The notes beneath the pieces were generated by a model. It saw only the letters and a list, made by a program, of their open reading frames with translations, made no database searches and was not told the DNA's origin. Made by a program: the position numbers and the translations under genes. From Bryobacterales bacterium (GTDB taxonomy: Bacteria > Acidobacteriota > Terriglobia > Bryobacterales > Bryobacteraceae), in the NCBI GenBank assembly GCA_020852175.1, contig JADZBH010000033.1, positions 33,521-97,520 of the forward strand: a DNA stretch of 64,000 nucleotides, read 5' to 3'. How positions within the stretch are numbered: the first letter of the stretch is position 1; each line of letters opens with the position of its first letter. This document shows, piece by piece, positions 43,775-52,107 of the stretch.

Positions 43775-44731
43775 TTATTCCACGGATGCTGGAACGAAGA
43801 AGACCGCGCCGCGGGAGGCGTCCAGAACTTCGAGCGGGTCGTTGGCCTGTCCCCGCGATTTTAGCGAGTACAGGGGCGAGCCGCCATCGGCTCCCAGCGT
43901 CAGGCGGTGAAGGCGGTCGGGCGCGAAATCAAGGGCGATGCGGCCGAGCAGTTCGCCGGTGGCCGGGTTCAGGCGGACCAGTTCATGGTTTTCGCCCGAG
44001 GCGACGAGAAGGTCGCTGCCGATCAGCGCGAGGCCAACGGGGTCCTTGACGCCAAGGGCTTCATTGGCGATCTGAGAGACCTCGGCGGCGCCGCGAACGG
44101 CTGAAACCGTGTGTGCCCCACGGTCGGAGAGGTAAACGGCATCCGCGCTGGCGGCGATGGCTGTAATGTCGAGTCCGCGGGCGAGCAGGGCCGGTTCCGC
44201 GCCTTCCGCGGCGCGGTAGACGGCACTGTTGCCTTCCCCACGCGCGATGAGAATCACCGAGCGTGCACCATCTTCGAGCGTAAGCGCCGAGACAAGGCCG
44301 AGCGGTGCTGGATTGCCAAGCCGGGCAGGCTCCGGCGCGATGCCGAGCTTGCGCCACACGGCGATTCCCGCCTCCGTGCCGTAAAGCGCGACGGCCGACG
44401 AGTCGGCGGCCCAGGAGGCGAGCGACGGGGTGGGATAGTTTTCGGCGAGAGTTTCCGTGGCGGTTTCCGCGCCGAAGCGGACCAGCGTCAGGCGTCCCCC
44501 CTTCAGTGCCACGGCGAGGCGGCCGTTGGGCGCGACGGCGGCGAAATCGAGATCGGCGAGAACGGGTGCGCCCAGATACGACGAACCGGGAACCCCCAGC
44601 ATGACGCGGACGGCCCGGGCGGGTTCGTCGTACACAAGGCCGCTGACGGGGCCCCGGAGACCGGATTGCTGGGCCATGAGGCCCGAGGCGCTCAGCAGCA
44701 GAGGCATCAGCCAGTGGTTCAGTTTCGTCAT
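43775..44731 (-). CDS. Secreted beta-propeller-like protein of unknown function
   Basis: The 318-residue protein has a signal peptide (WLMPLLLSASGLMAQ). The body shows repeating hydrophobic-strand patterns (FAAVAPNGRLAVALKGG, TAIAASADAVYLSDRG, GLALIGSDLLVASGEN), compatible with a propeller. No catalytic motif was seen. The ATG at 44731 is used; GAGGAA lies 7 bases upstream. It follows the Gfo/Idh gene by 58 bases and precedes the SSS gene by 111 bases on the same strand. Confidence 0.7.
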   Translation of the reverse strand: MTKLNHWLMPLLLSASGLMAQQSGLRGPVSGLVYDEPARAVRVMLGVPGSSYLGAPVLADLDFAAVAPNGRLAVALKGGRLTLVRFGAETATETLAENYPTPSLASWAADSSAVALYGTEAGIAVWRKLGIAPEPARLGNPAPLGLVSALTLEDGARSVILIARGEGNSAVYRAAEGAEPALLARGLDITAIAASADAVYLSDRGAHTVSAVRGAAEVSQIANEALGVKDPVGLALIGSDLLVASGENHELVRLNPATGELLGRIALDFAPDRLHRLTLGADGGSPLYSLKSRGQANDPLEVLDASRGAVFFVPASVE

Positions 44732-44789
44732 GGAAGTGTTCCTCAATTATGCGGCAGTTACGGGTGCGGATGGGAGAGGGCGCATCACC

Positions 44790-46013
44790 TTAGGAGACCG
44801 GAATGCGAACTTCGCGGCCTCCGGAAAGGATGGATTGGCGTCCGGCCTCGACAACGAGTTCATTGTAAGAGCTGTTGGCCGGGGTGGCCACCACGCCGGC
44901 AGCGTCGATTTCGCGCAGCAGGCCCGGTCGCTCGGCTTCGGAGGCCGCCTCGACGCGGAGGATGTTCCGGAAGATGAATTCGATGGAGCGAAAACCGTAG
45001 CCGACCGGTTCCAGGCCGGGGCCGCCAAGGTCCACATACTGAAAGTAGTCGGTCGAGGGCTCGGTAAATATCGTGGAACCTGGAGCCGTAGGCTCCTGAA
45101 TGTAGCAATATTTAAGGCCGCGGTACTGGTCGGAATGTTCCAGCCACGCGCCTCGGGCCTGGCCATCCCCGCCAGCGCCGGCGAAATACATGGTGATCCC
45201 CTGGGTGTTCGTGCCGGGTGCCGCGTCGGGGAAACTGAGCGAATTCTGGATGTTGAGACAGGCTCCGTTCTCCCAGATCACCCGGGCATCGGTGTAGAGA
45301 TAGCCTTCCTTACCGTTGGGATAACGATCCTTGATGCCGTAGACGGAGACAGCGGCCGGCTTCAGCCCGGTGATGAAGGCGACCAGATCCACATAATGGC
45401 AGCCGATGTAGGTGAAGGCGTCGGAGTTTTCGGTAGTGCACCAGTTCTGGAAGTTGGAATGGCGGTAGTACCACTTCTCCATGAGGCGGGCGGTGCCAAG
45501 TTTGAACTCGCCAAACTGGCCGGCGCGGTAGCGGCGGCGGGCGAGCAGGCTGCGATCGTCGAGACGCTTATGATATTCGACGGCGACAAGAAGGTTGCGG
45601 CGGCGGGCTTCGCGCTCGATTTCATGCGCCTGGGAGGCGGACAGCACCAGAGGTTTGACGACGAGAAGGTGCTGATTGTGACTCAGCGCCTCCATGATGG
45701 CCTCGTAGTGAAGCTGGTCCGGAAGTGCCACGATGGCGACCTGGCGGGGCGCCATGGCAGCGAGTAGCGCCTTGTACCGGCCCGGGTCGCGCGCGCCGGG
45801 GTTTTGCCGGTATTCGGGATAGGCCGCGAAGGAATGGCCAGGAAAGGCGGCGCGGATGGTTTCGTTTTCGGCCAGGGCGCGAATGGTGGCCGCGCTCTGG
45901 GCAACCACGGAAATATCGCCCGCCATGCCCCGGCGCTGTAGCTGGTAAAGAGAAGGAAGAATCTGATCGTGGGCGATCATGCCGCCTCCGATCATGAGAA
46001 CGTCGAGTTTCAT
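44790..46013 (-). CDS. Gfo/Idh/MocA-family oxidoreductase
   Basis: The 407-residue NAD(P)-dependent enzyme has an N-terminal Rossmann fold starting VLMIGGGMIAHDQILPSL. The segment VVKPLVLSAS corresponds to the conserved E/V-K-P motif, and YIGCHYVDLVAFITG holds the His of the C-terminal domain. Substrates of the family are usually sugars or inositols. The ATG at 46013 overlaps the stop of the aminotransferase gene by 4 bases. Together they could convert a ketone to an amine, as in amino sugar metabolism. Confidence 0.9.
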   Translation of the reverse strand: MKLDVLMIGGGMIAHDQILPSLYQLQRRGMAGDISVVAQSAATIRALAENETIRAAFPGHSFAAYPEYRQNPGARDPGRYKALLAAMAPRQVAIVALPDQLHYEAIMEALSHNQHLLVVKPLVLSASQAHEIEREARRRNLLVAVEYHKRLDDRSLLARRRYRAGQFGEFKLGTARLMEKWYYRHSNFQNWCTTENSDAFTYIGCHYVDLVAFITGLKPAAVSVYGIKDRYPNGKEGYLYTDARVIWENGACLNIQNSLSFPDAAPGTNTQGITMYFAGAGGDGQARGAWLEHSDQYRGLKYCYIQEPTAPGSTIFTEPSTDYFQYVDLGGPGLEPVGYGFRSIEFIFRNILRVEAASEAERPGLLREIDAAGVVATPANSSYNELVVEAGRQSILSGGREVRIPVS

Positions 46014-47389
46014 GCGCGGACCGTTTGAGCCAAGGCGGCGGCGAAGGCCTCCTCGAAAACATCGAGACTTTCCGCCAGGGCATCCTCGGGAATATTGAGC
46101 GGCGGACAAATCTTGATGGCTGCTCCGCCGAAGCCGACCGGCGAAAACATCAGGACGCCACGTTGCAGGGATTCCTGGACCGCTGCCCAGGCCAGATCGG
46201 CGTCGGGCTCCGTGGTTCCAGGCTTCACGCAGGCGACGGCGGCCACCATCCCCTTGCCATCGACACAGCCGATTTGGGGGTGTTTCGCCTTCATGGCATG
46301 AAGACGCGCCAGAAGGATCTCGCCGAGGCGGGCGGCCCGCTCCACCAGCCCTTCGCGCTCAATCAACTCGATATTGGCAAGGGCCGCCGCGCAACACACG
46401 GGGTTGCCGGTGTGGGTGGAGGTCATGCTGCCGGCGGCGTGGAGATCCATGACTTCGGCGCGGCCAATGACGGCGGAGATGGGGAGGGAGCTGGAGATGC
46501 CTTTGCCCCAGGTGGAGAGGTCCGGAACAATTCCGTAGTGCTGGTAGCCGGCGAGCTTGCCGGTGCGGCCGAAACCGGCCTGTACCTCGTCGCACACCAG
46601 GAGCGCATCGTGTCCGGTGCACCATTCGCGGAGCTTCCGCATGTATTCGGCGGGCGCGAAAGAAGCCGAGCCGCCCTGGTAGGTTTCCAGCATGACGCCG
46701 GCCACGTTGCGGCCAGGGACACCCGACTCTTCGAGCGCGCGTAGGAAGCCATCAAAGGAGGTGTCGCGCGTCCGGAAGCCGTCGGGAAACGGAACCTGGA
46801 CGAAGCCGGGGTCGAGGTGGCCGATCCATTCCTTGAGCGCCGGGATGCCTCCGGCCTGTTGCGAGCCGAGGGTGCGGCCATGGAAAGCCTTGTCGAAGGA
46901 GACGATGACGTTCTTGGCCCGGCCTCCGGCTCGCGAGCCGTAGCTACGGCACAGCTTGATGGCGCATTCGACGGCCTCGGAGCCCGTGGTGAGCAGGAAG
47001 ACCTTGCGGTTGGGCTCGCCGAACATGGTGGCCAGCTTCTCCACCAGCCGCATGCGAATTTCCGTGGGAAAGCAGTAGGTGGTCAGCAGGGGGCCGCGGG
47101 CCGTGGCGGCGATGGCCTCGACGATTTCCGCGCGGCCGTGGCCGGCGTTTGTGATCAGGACGCCGGAAGACCAGTCGATCCAGCAGTTGCCCGAGGCGTC
47201 GTAAACCTGGAAGCCTTCGGCGCGATCCCAGACGATGGGCGGCTGTCCACGCATGGCGACAGGTTCAAAGGCGTGCAACTTCTCCAGGATGGGGATGGAG
47301 GCGGGAGAGGGGATCGCCGTGGCGATCTTGCGGTACCGGGACGAGACTGGAGCGACGGAGCGCGGGACAAGGCTGTATTCGCGGGCCAT
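46010..47389 (-). CDS. Class III PLP-dependent aminotransferase
   Basis: The 459-residue enzyme has family segments VLITNAGHGRAEIVEAI, TGSEAVECAIKL, KAFHGRTLGSQ and LLVCDEVQAGFGRTG, with the PLP Lys in STWGKGISSSLPI. Likely substrates are 4-aminobutyrate, ornithine-like diamines or amino sugars. The ATG at 47389 is used since the protein begins to resemble the family just after it; the frame stays open to 47515. It overlaps the Gfo/Idh gene by 4 bases. Confidence 0.9.
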   Translation of the reverse strand: MAREYSLVPRSVAPVSSRYRKIATAIPSPASIPILEKLHAFEPVAMRGQPPIVWDRAEGFQVYDASGNCWIDWSSGVLITNAGHGRAEIVEAIAATARGPLLTTYCFPTEIRMRLVEKLATMFGEPNRKVFLLTTGSEAVECAIKLCRSYGSRAGGRAKNVIVSFDKAFHGRTLGSQQAGGIPALKEWIGHLDPGFVQVPFPDGFRTRDTSFDGFLRALEESGVPGRNVAGVMLETYQGGSASFAPAEYMRKLREWCTGHDALLVCDEVQAGFGRTGKLAGYQHYGIVPDLSTWGKGISSSLPISAVIGRAEVMDLHAAGSMTSTHTGNPVCCAAALANIELIEREGLVERAARLGEILLARLHAMKAKHPQIGCVDGKGMVAAVACVKPGTTEPDADLAWAAVQESLQRGVLMFSPVGFGGAAIKICPPLNIPEDALAESLDVFEEAFAAALAQTVRA

Positions 47390-47528
47390 AGAAGAGACTA
47401 TTGTAGGGGATGGGGGAGTCCGGGCGTCCAGTAGCGGGTTGTTACCGGCGCCAGGGAGCCAGGGAGCGCCGCCATGCGAAATAGGGCGATGCGCGTTATG
47501 ATGGAAACGAACCAAATGACCCTGGCAG

Positions 47529-47547
47529 CCGGTCCGATGCGGACCGG
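47529..47547 (+). promoter_or_regulatory. Perfect hairpin in tatA leader
   Basis: CCGGTCC (47529-47535), loop GATGC, GGACCGG (47541-47547), a 7-bp perfect stem 30 bases before the tatA start. No T-run follows. It could be an operator or leader hairpin. Confidence 0.4.
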
Positions 47548-47566
47548 ACGGTCGGGGATTTAAGAC

Positions 47567-47572
47567 AAGGAG
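47567..47572 (+). promoter_or_regulatory. Ribosome-binding site of tatA
   Basis: AAGGAG, 5 bases before the ATG at 47578. This fixes the tatA start. Confidence 0.75.
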
Positions 47573-47577
47573 TAACG

Positions 47578-48063
47578 ATGGGTCCGCTGGGCTGGCAAGA
47601 AACTGTGTTTATCTTCATCCTTGCCCTGCTCATTTTCGGTCCGAAAAAGCTCCCGGAACTGGGCAAAACCATCGGCAAGGCGATGACGGAGTTCCGGCGG
47701 GCGTCAAGCGAGCTCAGGTCCACCTGGGATCGCGAAATGGCCGCCATAGAGCGGGAGGGGCACGAAATCGCGAGTACGACGAGCGCAGTGCAACATGAAA
47801 TCGACTCGAGTACGCGCGATCACGATTCCTCCTACTACGACTCCAACTACGATTACGGTTATGGATACGATTCTCCGGATTCCACCGGGGCGACGGCATC
47901 CAACGAGAGTTCCACAGTAAGCGAACCCGCAACCCAGGGCGCTGACCAGCCGGCGAACGCCGCCCCCGAGACCGCCTCCGCGGAACCGGTGGCCGCTCAA
48001 GCTCCCGAAGGCACCGTGGCTCGCGAGAAGCAGCCCGAAGGCCCAAGGACAGCACCAGCGTAG
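47578..48063 (+). CDS. tatA: Sec-independent translocase subunit TatA/TatB
   Basis: The 161-residue protein has the TatA layout: a short N-terminus, a single helix (TVFIFILALLIFGPKKLPELG, hinge FGPKKLPELG at residues 20-29) and an amphipathic helix (KTIGKAMTEFRRASSELRSTW). The following about 100 residues are low-complexity, with a Tyr/Asp-rich part (YYDSNYDYGYGY, residues 86-97) and a Pro/Ala/Glu tail. Typical TatA is 70-100 residues. It is adjacent to tatC and forms the pore or receptor part of twin-arginine export. It could be the TatB-like form. Confidence 0.92.
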   Translation: MGPLGWQETVFIFILALLIFGPKKLPELGKTIGKAMTEFRRASSELRSTWDREMAAIEREGHEIASTTSAVQHEIDSSTRDHDSSYYDSNYDYGYGYDSPDSTGATASNESSTVSEPATQGADQPANAAPETASAEPVAAQAPEGTVAREKQPEGPRTAPA

Positions 48064-48104
48064 GCTGAACGCAGCAGCGTTCGCGCATTCAACAACCAGA
48101 CAAT

Positions 48105-49355
48105 ATGGCGGGCACAAACGATCAGGCCGGTGTGCCTCCGCAGGATCACGAGTTTTCCTCGCGTGAGGAAGAGTTGTCCACGGAGGGAAAACAGGAATCC
48201 AACGAAGGGGCCGGGGAAGCCGCGGCTGCCGGCGGGGAGACCAGCGTCTCCTACGAGCAGACGACGGATGCCTCGGCCTCTTACGGCGATCCGTATTACG
48301 ACGACTATGGCTATGAGGCGCCGGCGGAGACGGCGCCGGCCACCGCCACATCGCAAGCCGTGGCGGAGACTTCGCACGTGCCCGCCCCCGTAGAGACCGC
48401 CGCTTCCAGTTCCGGCGGTTCGCCGCCCCCGCCCTACTCCGGCGCCGACGATGACGACGAGGAGGACGACGGCGAAGAAGGCGGCATGTTGCGCATGAGC
48501 TTCATGGAGCACCTGGAGGAGCTGCGCAACCGGATTCTGAGAATGCTGCTTGGCGTGGGCGTGGCCTTCGCCATCGCCATCTACTTCAACAACGAAATCT
48601 GGAACCTGGTGAGCGAGCCGGCGATGGAGGCCATGCGCCAGGCCGGAATCAAGGATCCGAAACTGGCGATCCTGACGCCGACCGAAGGGTTTTCGGTGAT
48701 CTGGGTGCAGTTGCCGATCCTTACCGCGATCTTTCTCTCGTCACCGTGGATTCTTTATCAGATCTGGTCCTTTATCGCGCCGGGGTTGTATAAGCGTGAG
48801 CGGAAATGGGCCGTGCCGTTCGTGATTTGCAGCGCGGGCTTGTTCGTGCTCGGCGGGCTGTTCGCCTACTTCGTGGCGTTCAAGCTGGGCCTGGCCTTTT
48901 TGATCGGTATCGGCGTGGGGAACAACGCGCAAGCCGTCATTTCGCTGTCGAACTACCTGGACCTGTTCACTAACGTGAGCCTGGGCATGGGGTTGGTGTT
49001 CGAGCTGCCCGTGCTGATTTTCTTCCTCTCCCTGTTGCGGATCGTGACGCCCGGCTTTCTCGTACGGAACTCGCGGTACGCGATTCTGGCCATCGTCGTT
49101 GTCGCGGCACTGATCACGCCCACGCCCGACGTCGTGAACCTGATGCTGCTGGCGCTGCCGATGACGCTGCTGTATTTCCTCGGCGTGCTCGCGGCTTACC
49201 TGCTGTCACTGAGCCGGGAAAACAAGAAGTTCCCCTGGCTGATCCTGTTCCTGATCGTGATGGGCTTCGTGGCGGTTTTCGCGGGCGGCGTGTTTTGGGC
49301 GGTAACCTCGTTCGGCTACAAGCTGGTTTGGTCGTATCCGTTTTTGATACGGTAG
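48105..49355 (+). CDS. tatC: Sec-independent translocase subunit TatC with long acidic N-terminal extension
   Basis: Of 416 residues, the first about 127 are low-complexity and acidic, with a Tyr/Asp-rich patch (YGDPYYDDYGYE, residues 60-71) and an acidic run DDDDEEDDGEE just before the core. The core starts at about 128 with MLRMSFMEHLEELRNR, the conserved TatC N-terminal motif that contacts the RR signal. Six membrane helices follow, with LTPTEGFSVIW and TPTPDVVNLML. TatC is normally about 250 residues, so the extension is an addition, likely cytoplasmic. The gene is 41 bases after tatA. Confidence 0.93.
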   Translation: MAGTNDQAGVPPQDHEFSSREEELSTEGKQESNEGAGEAAAAGGETSVSYEQTTDASASYGDPYYDDYGYEAPAETAPATATSQAVAETSHVPAPVETAASSSGGSPPPPYSGADDDDEEDDGEEGGMLRMSFMEHLEELRNRILRMLLGVGVAFAIAIYFNNEIWNLVSEPAMEAMRQAGIKDPKLAILTPTEGFSVIWVQLPILTAIFLSSPWILYQIWSFIAPGLYKRERKWAVPFVICSAGLFVLGGLFAYFVAFKLGLAFLIGIGVGNNAQAVISLSNYLDLFTNVSLGMGLVFELPVLIFFLSLLRIVTPGFLVRNSRYAILAIVVVAALITPTPDVVNLMLLALPMTLLYFLGVLAAYLLSLSRENKKFPWLILFLIVMGFVAVFAGGVFWAVTSFGYKLVWSYPFLIR

Positions 49356-49468
49356 CCGCGGCGAGCCTGTATTCCGGTAAACCTCCGTGCTATGCCGGTT
49401 CTGGTACCGGCGCGAACGGGCGTCCTGTGGTCCTATCCGGTTCCGGTCCCTACTATCGATCTATCGCA

Positions 49469-49482
49469 GGACCCCGAGGTCC
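49469..49482 (+). promoter_or_regulatory. Small hairpin upstream of the 69-residue coiled-coil gene
   Basis: GGACC, loop CCGA, GGTCC, ending 17 bases before the ATG at 49500. A weaker GCCGGT/ACCGGC hairpin lies at 49394-49411. The role is unknown. Confidence 0.3.
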
Positions 49483-49499
49483 TTCCGAGGGATTGATGT

Positions 49500-49709
49500 A
49501 TGGATCTTGACAAAATCATACGCGAGCTGCGTACGGAAAAGGAGCGTCTGGACCGGGTAATCACGTCGCTGGAAGATCTGGCGGGAACCGGGACGGTGAC
49601 TCCTTTGCCATCTCCAAAGCGGCGCGGCCGGAAGACGATGGACGAGGAGGAACGGCGCGAGGTGTCGGCTCGGATGAGAGAGTATTGGCGGAAACGTAAA
49701 GGGGAGTAA
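49500..49709 (+). CDS. Small basic coiled-coil protein, function unknown
   Basis: The 69-residue protein starts with a heptad-like helix (LDKIIRELRTEKERLDRVITSL). A Pro linker follows, then a basic tail with KRRGRKTM and ERREVSARMREYWRKRKG. The tail resembles short DNA/RNA-binding helical motifs found in acidobacterial small proteins. GAGGGA upstream supports the ATG. It may be a nucleoid or regulatory protein; no family is claimed. Confidence 0.7.
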   Translation: MDLDKIIRELRTEKERLDRVITSLEDLAGTGTVTPLPSPKRRGRKTMDEEERREVSARMREYWRKRKGE

Positions 49710-49788
49710 GCCCCGGACCGCCAAACCCGATGCGTCCGCCAGGCGAGGCCGGCACGCGGCGGCGAAAACGGCGGTATATGATAACGGC

Positions 49789-50688
49789 GTGTCTCCACCC
49801 ACCCGGCGTCATCTGTTGGCCGCGGCGGCGGCGTTGCCCTCTGCCGTGACAGGCGCGACGGCGCCCGCGCGCATACTGGACCCGCACGTACACGTCTGGA
49901 CACACGACAAGCGGTATCCCTGGGCCCAGGAGACAAAAAATCCCCCGCCAGAGGATCGCACGCCGGAGATGTTGTTGGAGCTGATGAAGTCCAACGGCGT
50001 GGCCGGGACTGTGATCATCCAATACATCGGCTACCGTTGGGATAACTCCTATGTCGCCGACGTTTTGAAAAGGTATCCCGGGAAATTCCGGGGCGTGGCG
50101 CGCGTGAACCCGGAGGACGCGGGAAACCCCGACCATTTATCGCGCCTGGTGGAAGAGCAGAAATTCCACGGCGTGCGTCTGTCGCCGGCGGCCAACGCAA
50201 GCGGGGACTGGATTCACGGGCCTCTCATGACGCCGTTATGGCGCCGCTGCGAGCAATTGAAAGTGCCTATGACCGTGCTCACCTCGACGGCGCGTCTGCC
50301 GGATGTGGAAAAGCTGATTGCGCGCCAGCCTGAGTTGACCGTTGTGATCGACCATATGGCGGATTGCCCGCTGGGCAACGCGGCCGAACTGGCCAAACTG
50401 ACGGCGCTGGCGAAGTATCCAAAGGTGTTCGTGAAGGTGTCGCATACCTGGTCGCTGTCCAGGGAAGGCTACCCCTGGCGCGACGCGCATGCCCAGGTGA
50501 AGGAGCTGCACCACCATTTCGGGCCGCGCCGTCTGATGTGGGGCACCGATTGGCCGGTGTGCTTGCGTCACGCCACCTACACGCAGACGTTGACTTCGGT
50601 CCGGGACGAAATGCCGTTTCTCAACGGTGACGACCGGGAGTGGATGTTATCGAAGACAATCGAGCGGGTGTGGCCGTTCGACCGTTAA
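49789..50688 (+). CDS. Tat-exported amidohydrolase-family protein
   Basis: The 299-residue metal-dependent hydrolase has an RR signal (TRRHLLAAAAALPSA) and then HxH in ILDPHVHVW. Later ligands are His in VVIDHMAD and Asp in MWGTDWPVC. It belongs to the amidohydrolase_2 group of lactonase or decarboxylase-like enzymes. The GTG at 49789 is the start. Its 3' end overlaps the convergent hypothetical gene by 4 bases. Confidence 0.85.
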   Translation: MSPPTRRHLLAAAAALPSAVTGATAPARILDPHVHVWTHDKRYPWAQETKNPPPEDRTPEMLLELMKSNGVAGTVIIQYIGYRWDNSYVADVLKRYPGKFRGVARVNPEDAGNPDHLSRLVEEQKFHGVRLSPAANASGDWIHGPLMTPLWRRCEQLKVPMTVLTSTARLPDVEKLIARQPELTVVIDHMADCPLGNAAELAKLTALAKYPKVFVKVSHTWSLSREGYPWRDAHAQVKELHHHFGPRRLMWGTDWPVCLRHATYTQTLTSVRDEMPFLNGDDREWMLSKTIERVWPFDR

Positions 50689-51104
50689 AGCCCTTCGGTT
50701 TCAGCCTCGTTTAATACCTGGATCACGGCGGCGTGCAGCAGCACGATCTCAGAGCCGCGTTGCAGCGCTTCGCGGTAACGGGACTCGACGAAGTCCGGCG
50801 GGCGCAGGACGTTCCGGGCAACGCCGAATAACTGGCGGGCCTCTTCGATGCTTTTCGGCTCCTTGGAGTCCTGGTATTCGTCGATGGCGACGATCAGGCC
50901 GGAAAAGGGGCGCATCCAGGCGAAAGCCGGCTCGTTCAGCAGCATATTCAGAAACTGGGCTGGCCCGCCGATCGGCCCGCGATGCTGCTCCCACTCCCGC
51001 TTCTCACTCTGGACAAGGGCCTTGTGGAGATGGAGTACGGCGCGATGAAGGCGCGACAGCAGATCGTTCGTGCGTTCAGGGCTGGGAACCAGTGTGGCGG
51101 ACAT
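50685..51104 (-). CDS. Hypothetical protein, helical
   Basis: The 139-residue protein is mostly helical with no signal or membrane segment. Recognisable blocks are LLSRLHRAVLHLHKALV and FAWMRPFSGLIVAIDEYQD. I do not recognise a family. The ATG at 51104 is used because GGAGG lies 6 bases before it; the longer open frame (to 51239) lacks such a site. Confidence 0.7.
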   Translation of the reverse strand: MSATLVPSPERTNDLLSRLHRAVLHLHKALVQSEKREWEQHRGPIGGPAQFLNMLLNEPAFAWMRPFSGLIVAIDEYQDSKEPKSIEEARQLFGVARNVLRPPDFVESRYREALQRGSEIVLLHAAVIQVLNEAETEGL

Positions 51105-51207
51105 GATACACCTCCAGGATAGTGGGCAGGACGCGGGATGGGGGAAGCCGCGCTGTTGGCGAGAGATTGTGGCCGTCCCCGGGGCACTGTCATCGGTGGG
51201 TACAGGA

Positions 51208-52107
51208 ATGGCAAGTGCGATCACGCGGCGGGAGATCACGGAACTGTTGGAGCCGGGGCGGACGCGGGGCGTCCGTCATGCGGAGCGTTCGGCGGAGGCC
51301 GAGCGGCTGCGTGCGATGATTAACCGCTATTCCTCGTTCCGGATTGAGAAAGGGGACGGCTGGTGGTGCGCGCCGCTGACTGCGCCGGCCCGGGTGGTGC
51401 GGGAGCACAACATCCGGCGGGGCCGGGGCAAGGTGGTGGAGCGGTTGTGCCGGGAACTGCCTCAGCGGGCCTGGGTGTTGGACTGGGCGGGCGGCACGGG
51501 ATGGCTGTCGTCGATGCTGCTGCGGCGGCGCCCGGACCTGACCGCCGTGAGCGTCGACATCTCCGACGTATTGCAGGAGTGGGGACGGGTGAACTACCCC
51601 GAGCCGATTGCCTACATCTCAGGTGATGCGACATCGCGGCACATCTTCGAGCCGGGAATGTTCGACGCCATCGTGGGAGCCGAGTGCGTGGAGCACTTCC
51701 CGAACCTGGCCTCCGCCATCGAAACGGCGCATCTGTGGCTGAAGCCGGGGGGCCATCTGGTGGTGACGACGCCGAACGAAGGATTCTGGGCTCCGGAACC
51801 GCCCGAAACCGTGCGCCGTCTGCTGGGTCGGCCGCCTTCCACCGAACACTCCGAGCGGGGTGAAATCTATGATCAAAGCATTCCGGCGGCGGTGATGGAA
51901 GAGACGATGCGGAGGGCGGGGTTCAGCCGGGTTCGGGTGGAGTTCACCCAGTTCGGCGGCGAATGGCCCCTCCGGGGGATTTGCCAGTACTTCGGAGTAA
52001 GGGCGGCAGAGTGGGCGGCACGGTCAGCCGAAGCTGTGGAACGCCTGGCCCCCAAAGCCCTAGGACGGAAACTGGGCTTCACGCAGATTGTGTGGGCGCG
52101 GAGGTAG
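51208..52107 (+). CDS. SAM-dependent methyltransferase
   Basis: The 299-residue class I methyltransferase has motif I VLDWAGGTGWLSSML and acidic loop VSVDIS, then FDAIVGAECVEHFPN (motif II) and LWLKPGGHLVVTTPNEG. The substrate is unknown. The ATG at 51208 gives an N-terminus that starts near ASAITRREI; a longer frame extends to 51070 over the divergent promoter region. The 3' end overlaps the convergent sialidase-like gene by 29 bases. Confidence 0.85.
   Translation: MASAITRREITELLEPGRTRGVRHAERSAEAERLRAMINRYSSFRIEKGDGWWCAPLTAPARVVREHNIRRGRGKVVERLCRELPQRAWVLDWAGGTGWLSSMLLRRRPDLTAVSVDISDVLQEWGRVNYPEPIAYISGDATSRHIFEPGMFDAIVGAECVEHFPNLASAIETAHLWLKPGGHLVVTTPNEGFWAPEPPETVRRLLGRPPSTEHSERGEIYDQSIPAAVMEETMRRAGFSRVRVEFTQFGGEWPLRGICQYFGVRAAEWAARSAEAVERLAPKALGRKLGFTQIVWARR

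Noticed and set aside
41924..43864. 646-codon plus-strand frame opposite the SSS symporter
   Set aside because: Its Gly/Asp/Glu-rich sequence has no motif; the minus strand encodes a clear multi-helix symporter.
46014..46109. Longer start for the Gfo/Idh oxidoreductase
   Set aside because: The Rossmann fold begins directly after the ATG at 46013; the upstream part lies within the aminotransferase gene and is Arg/Gly-rich.
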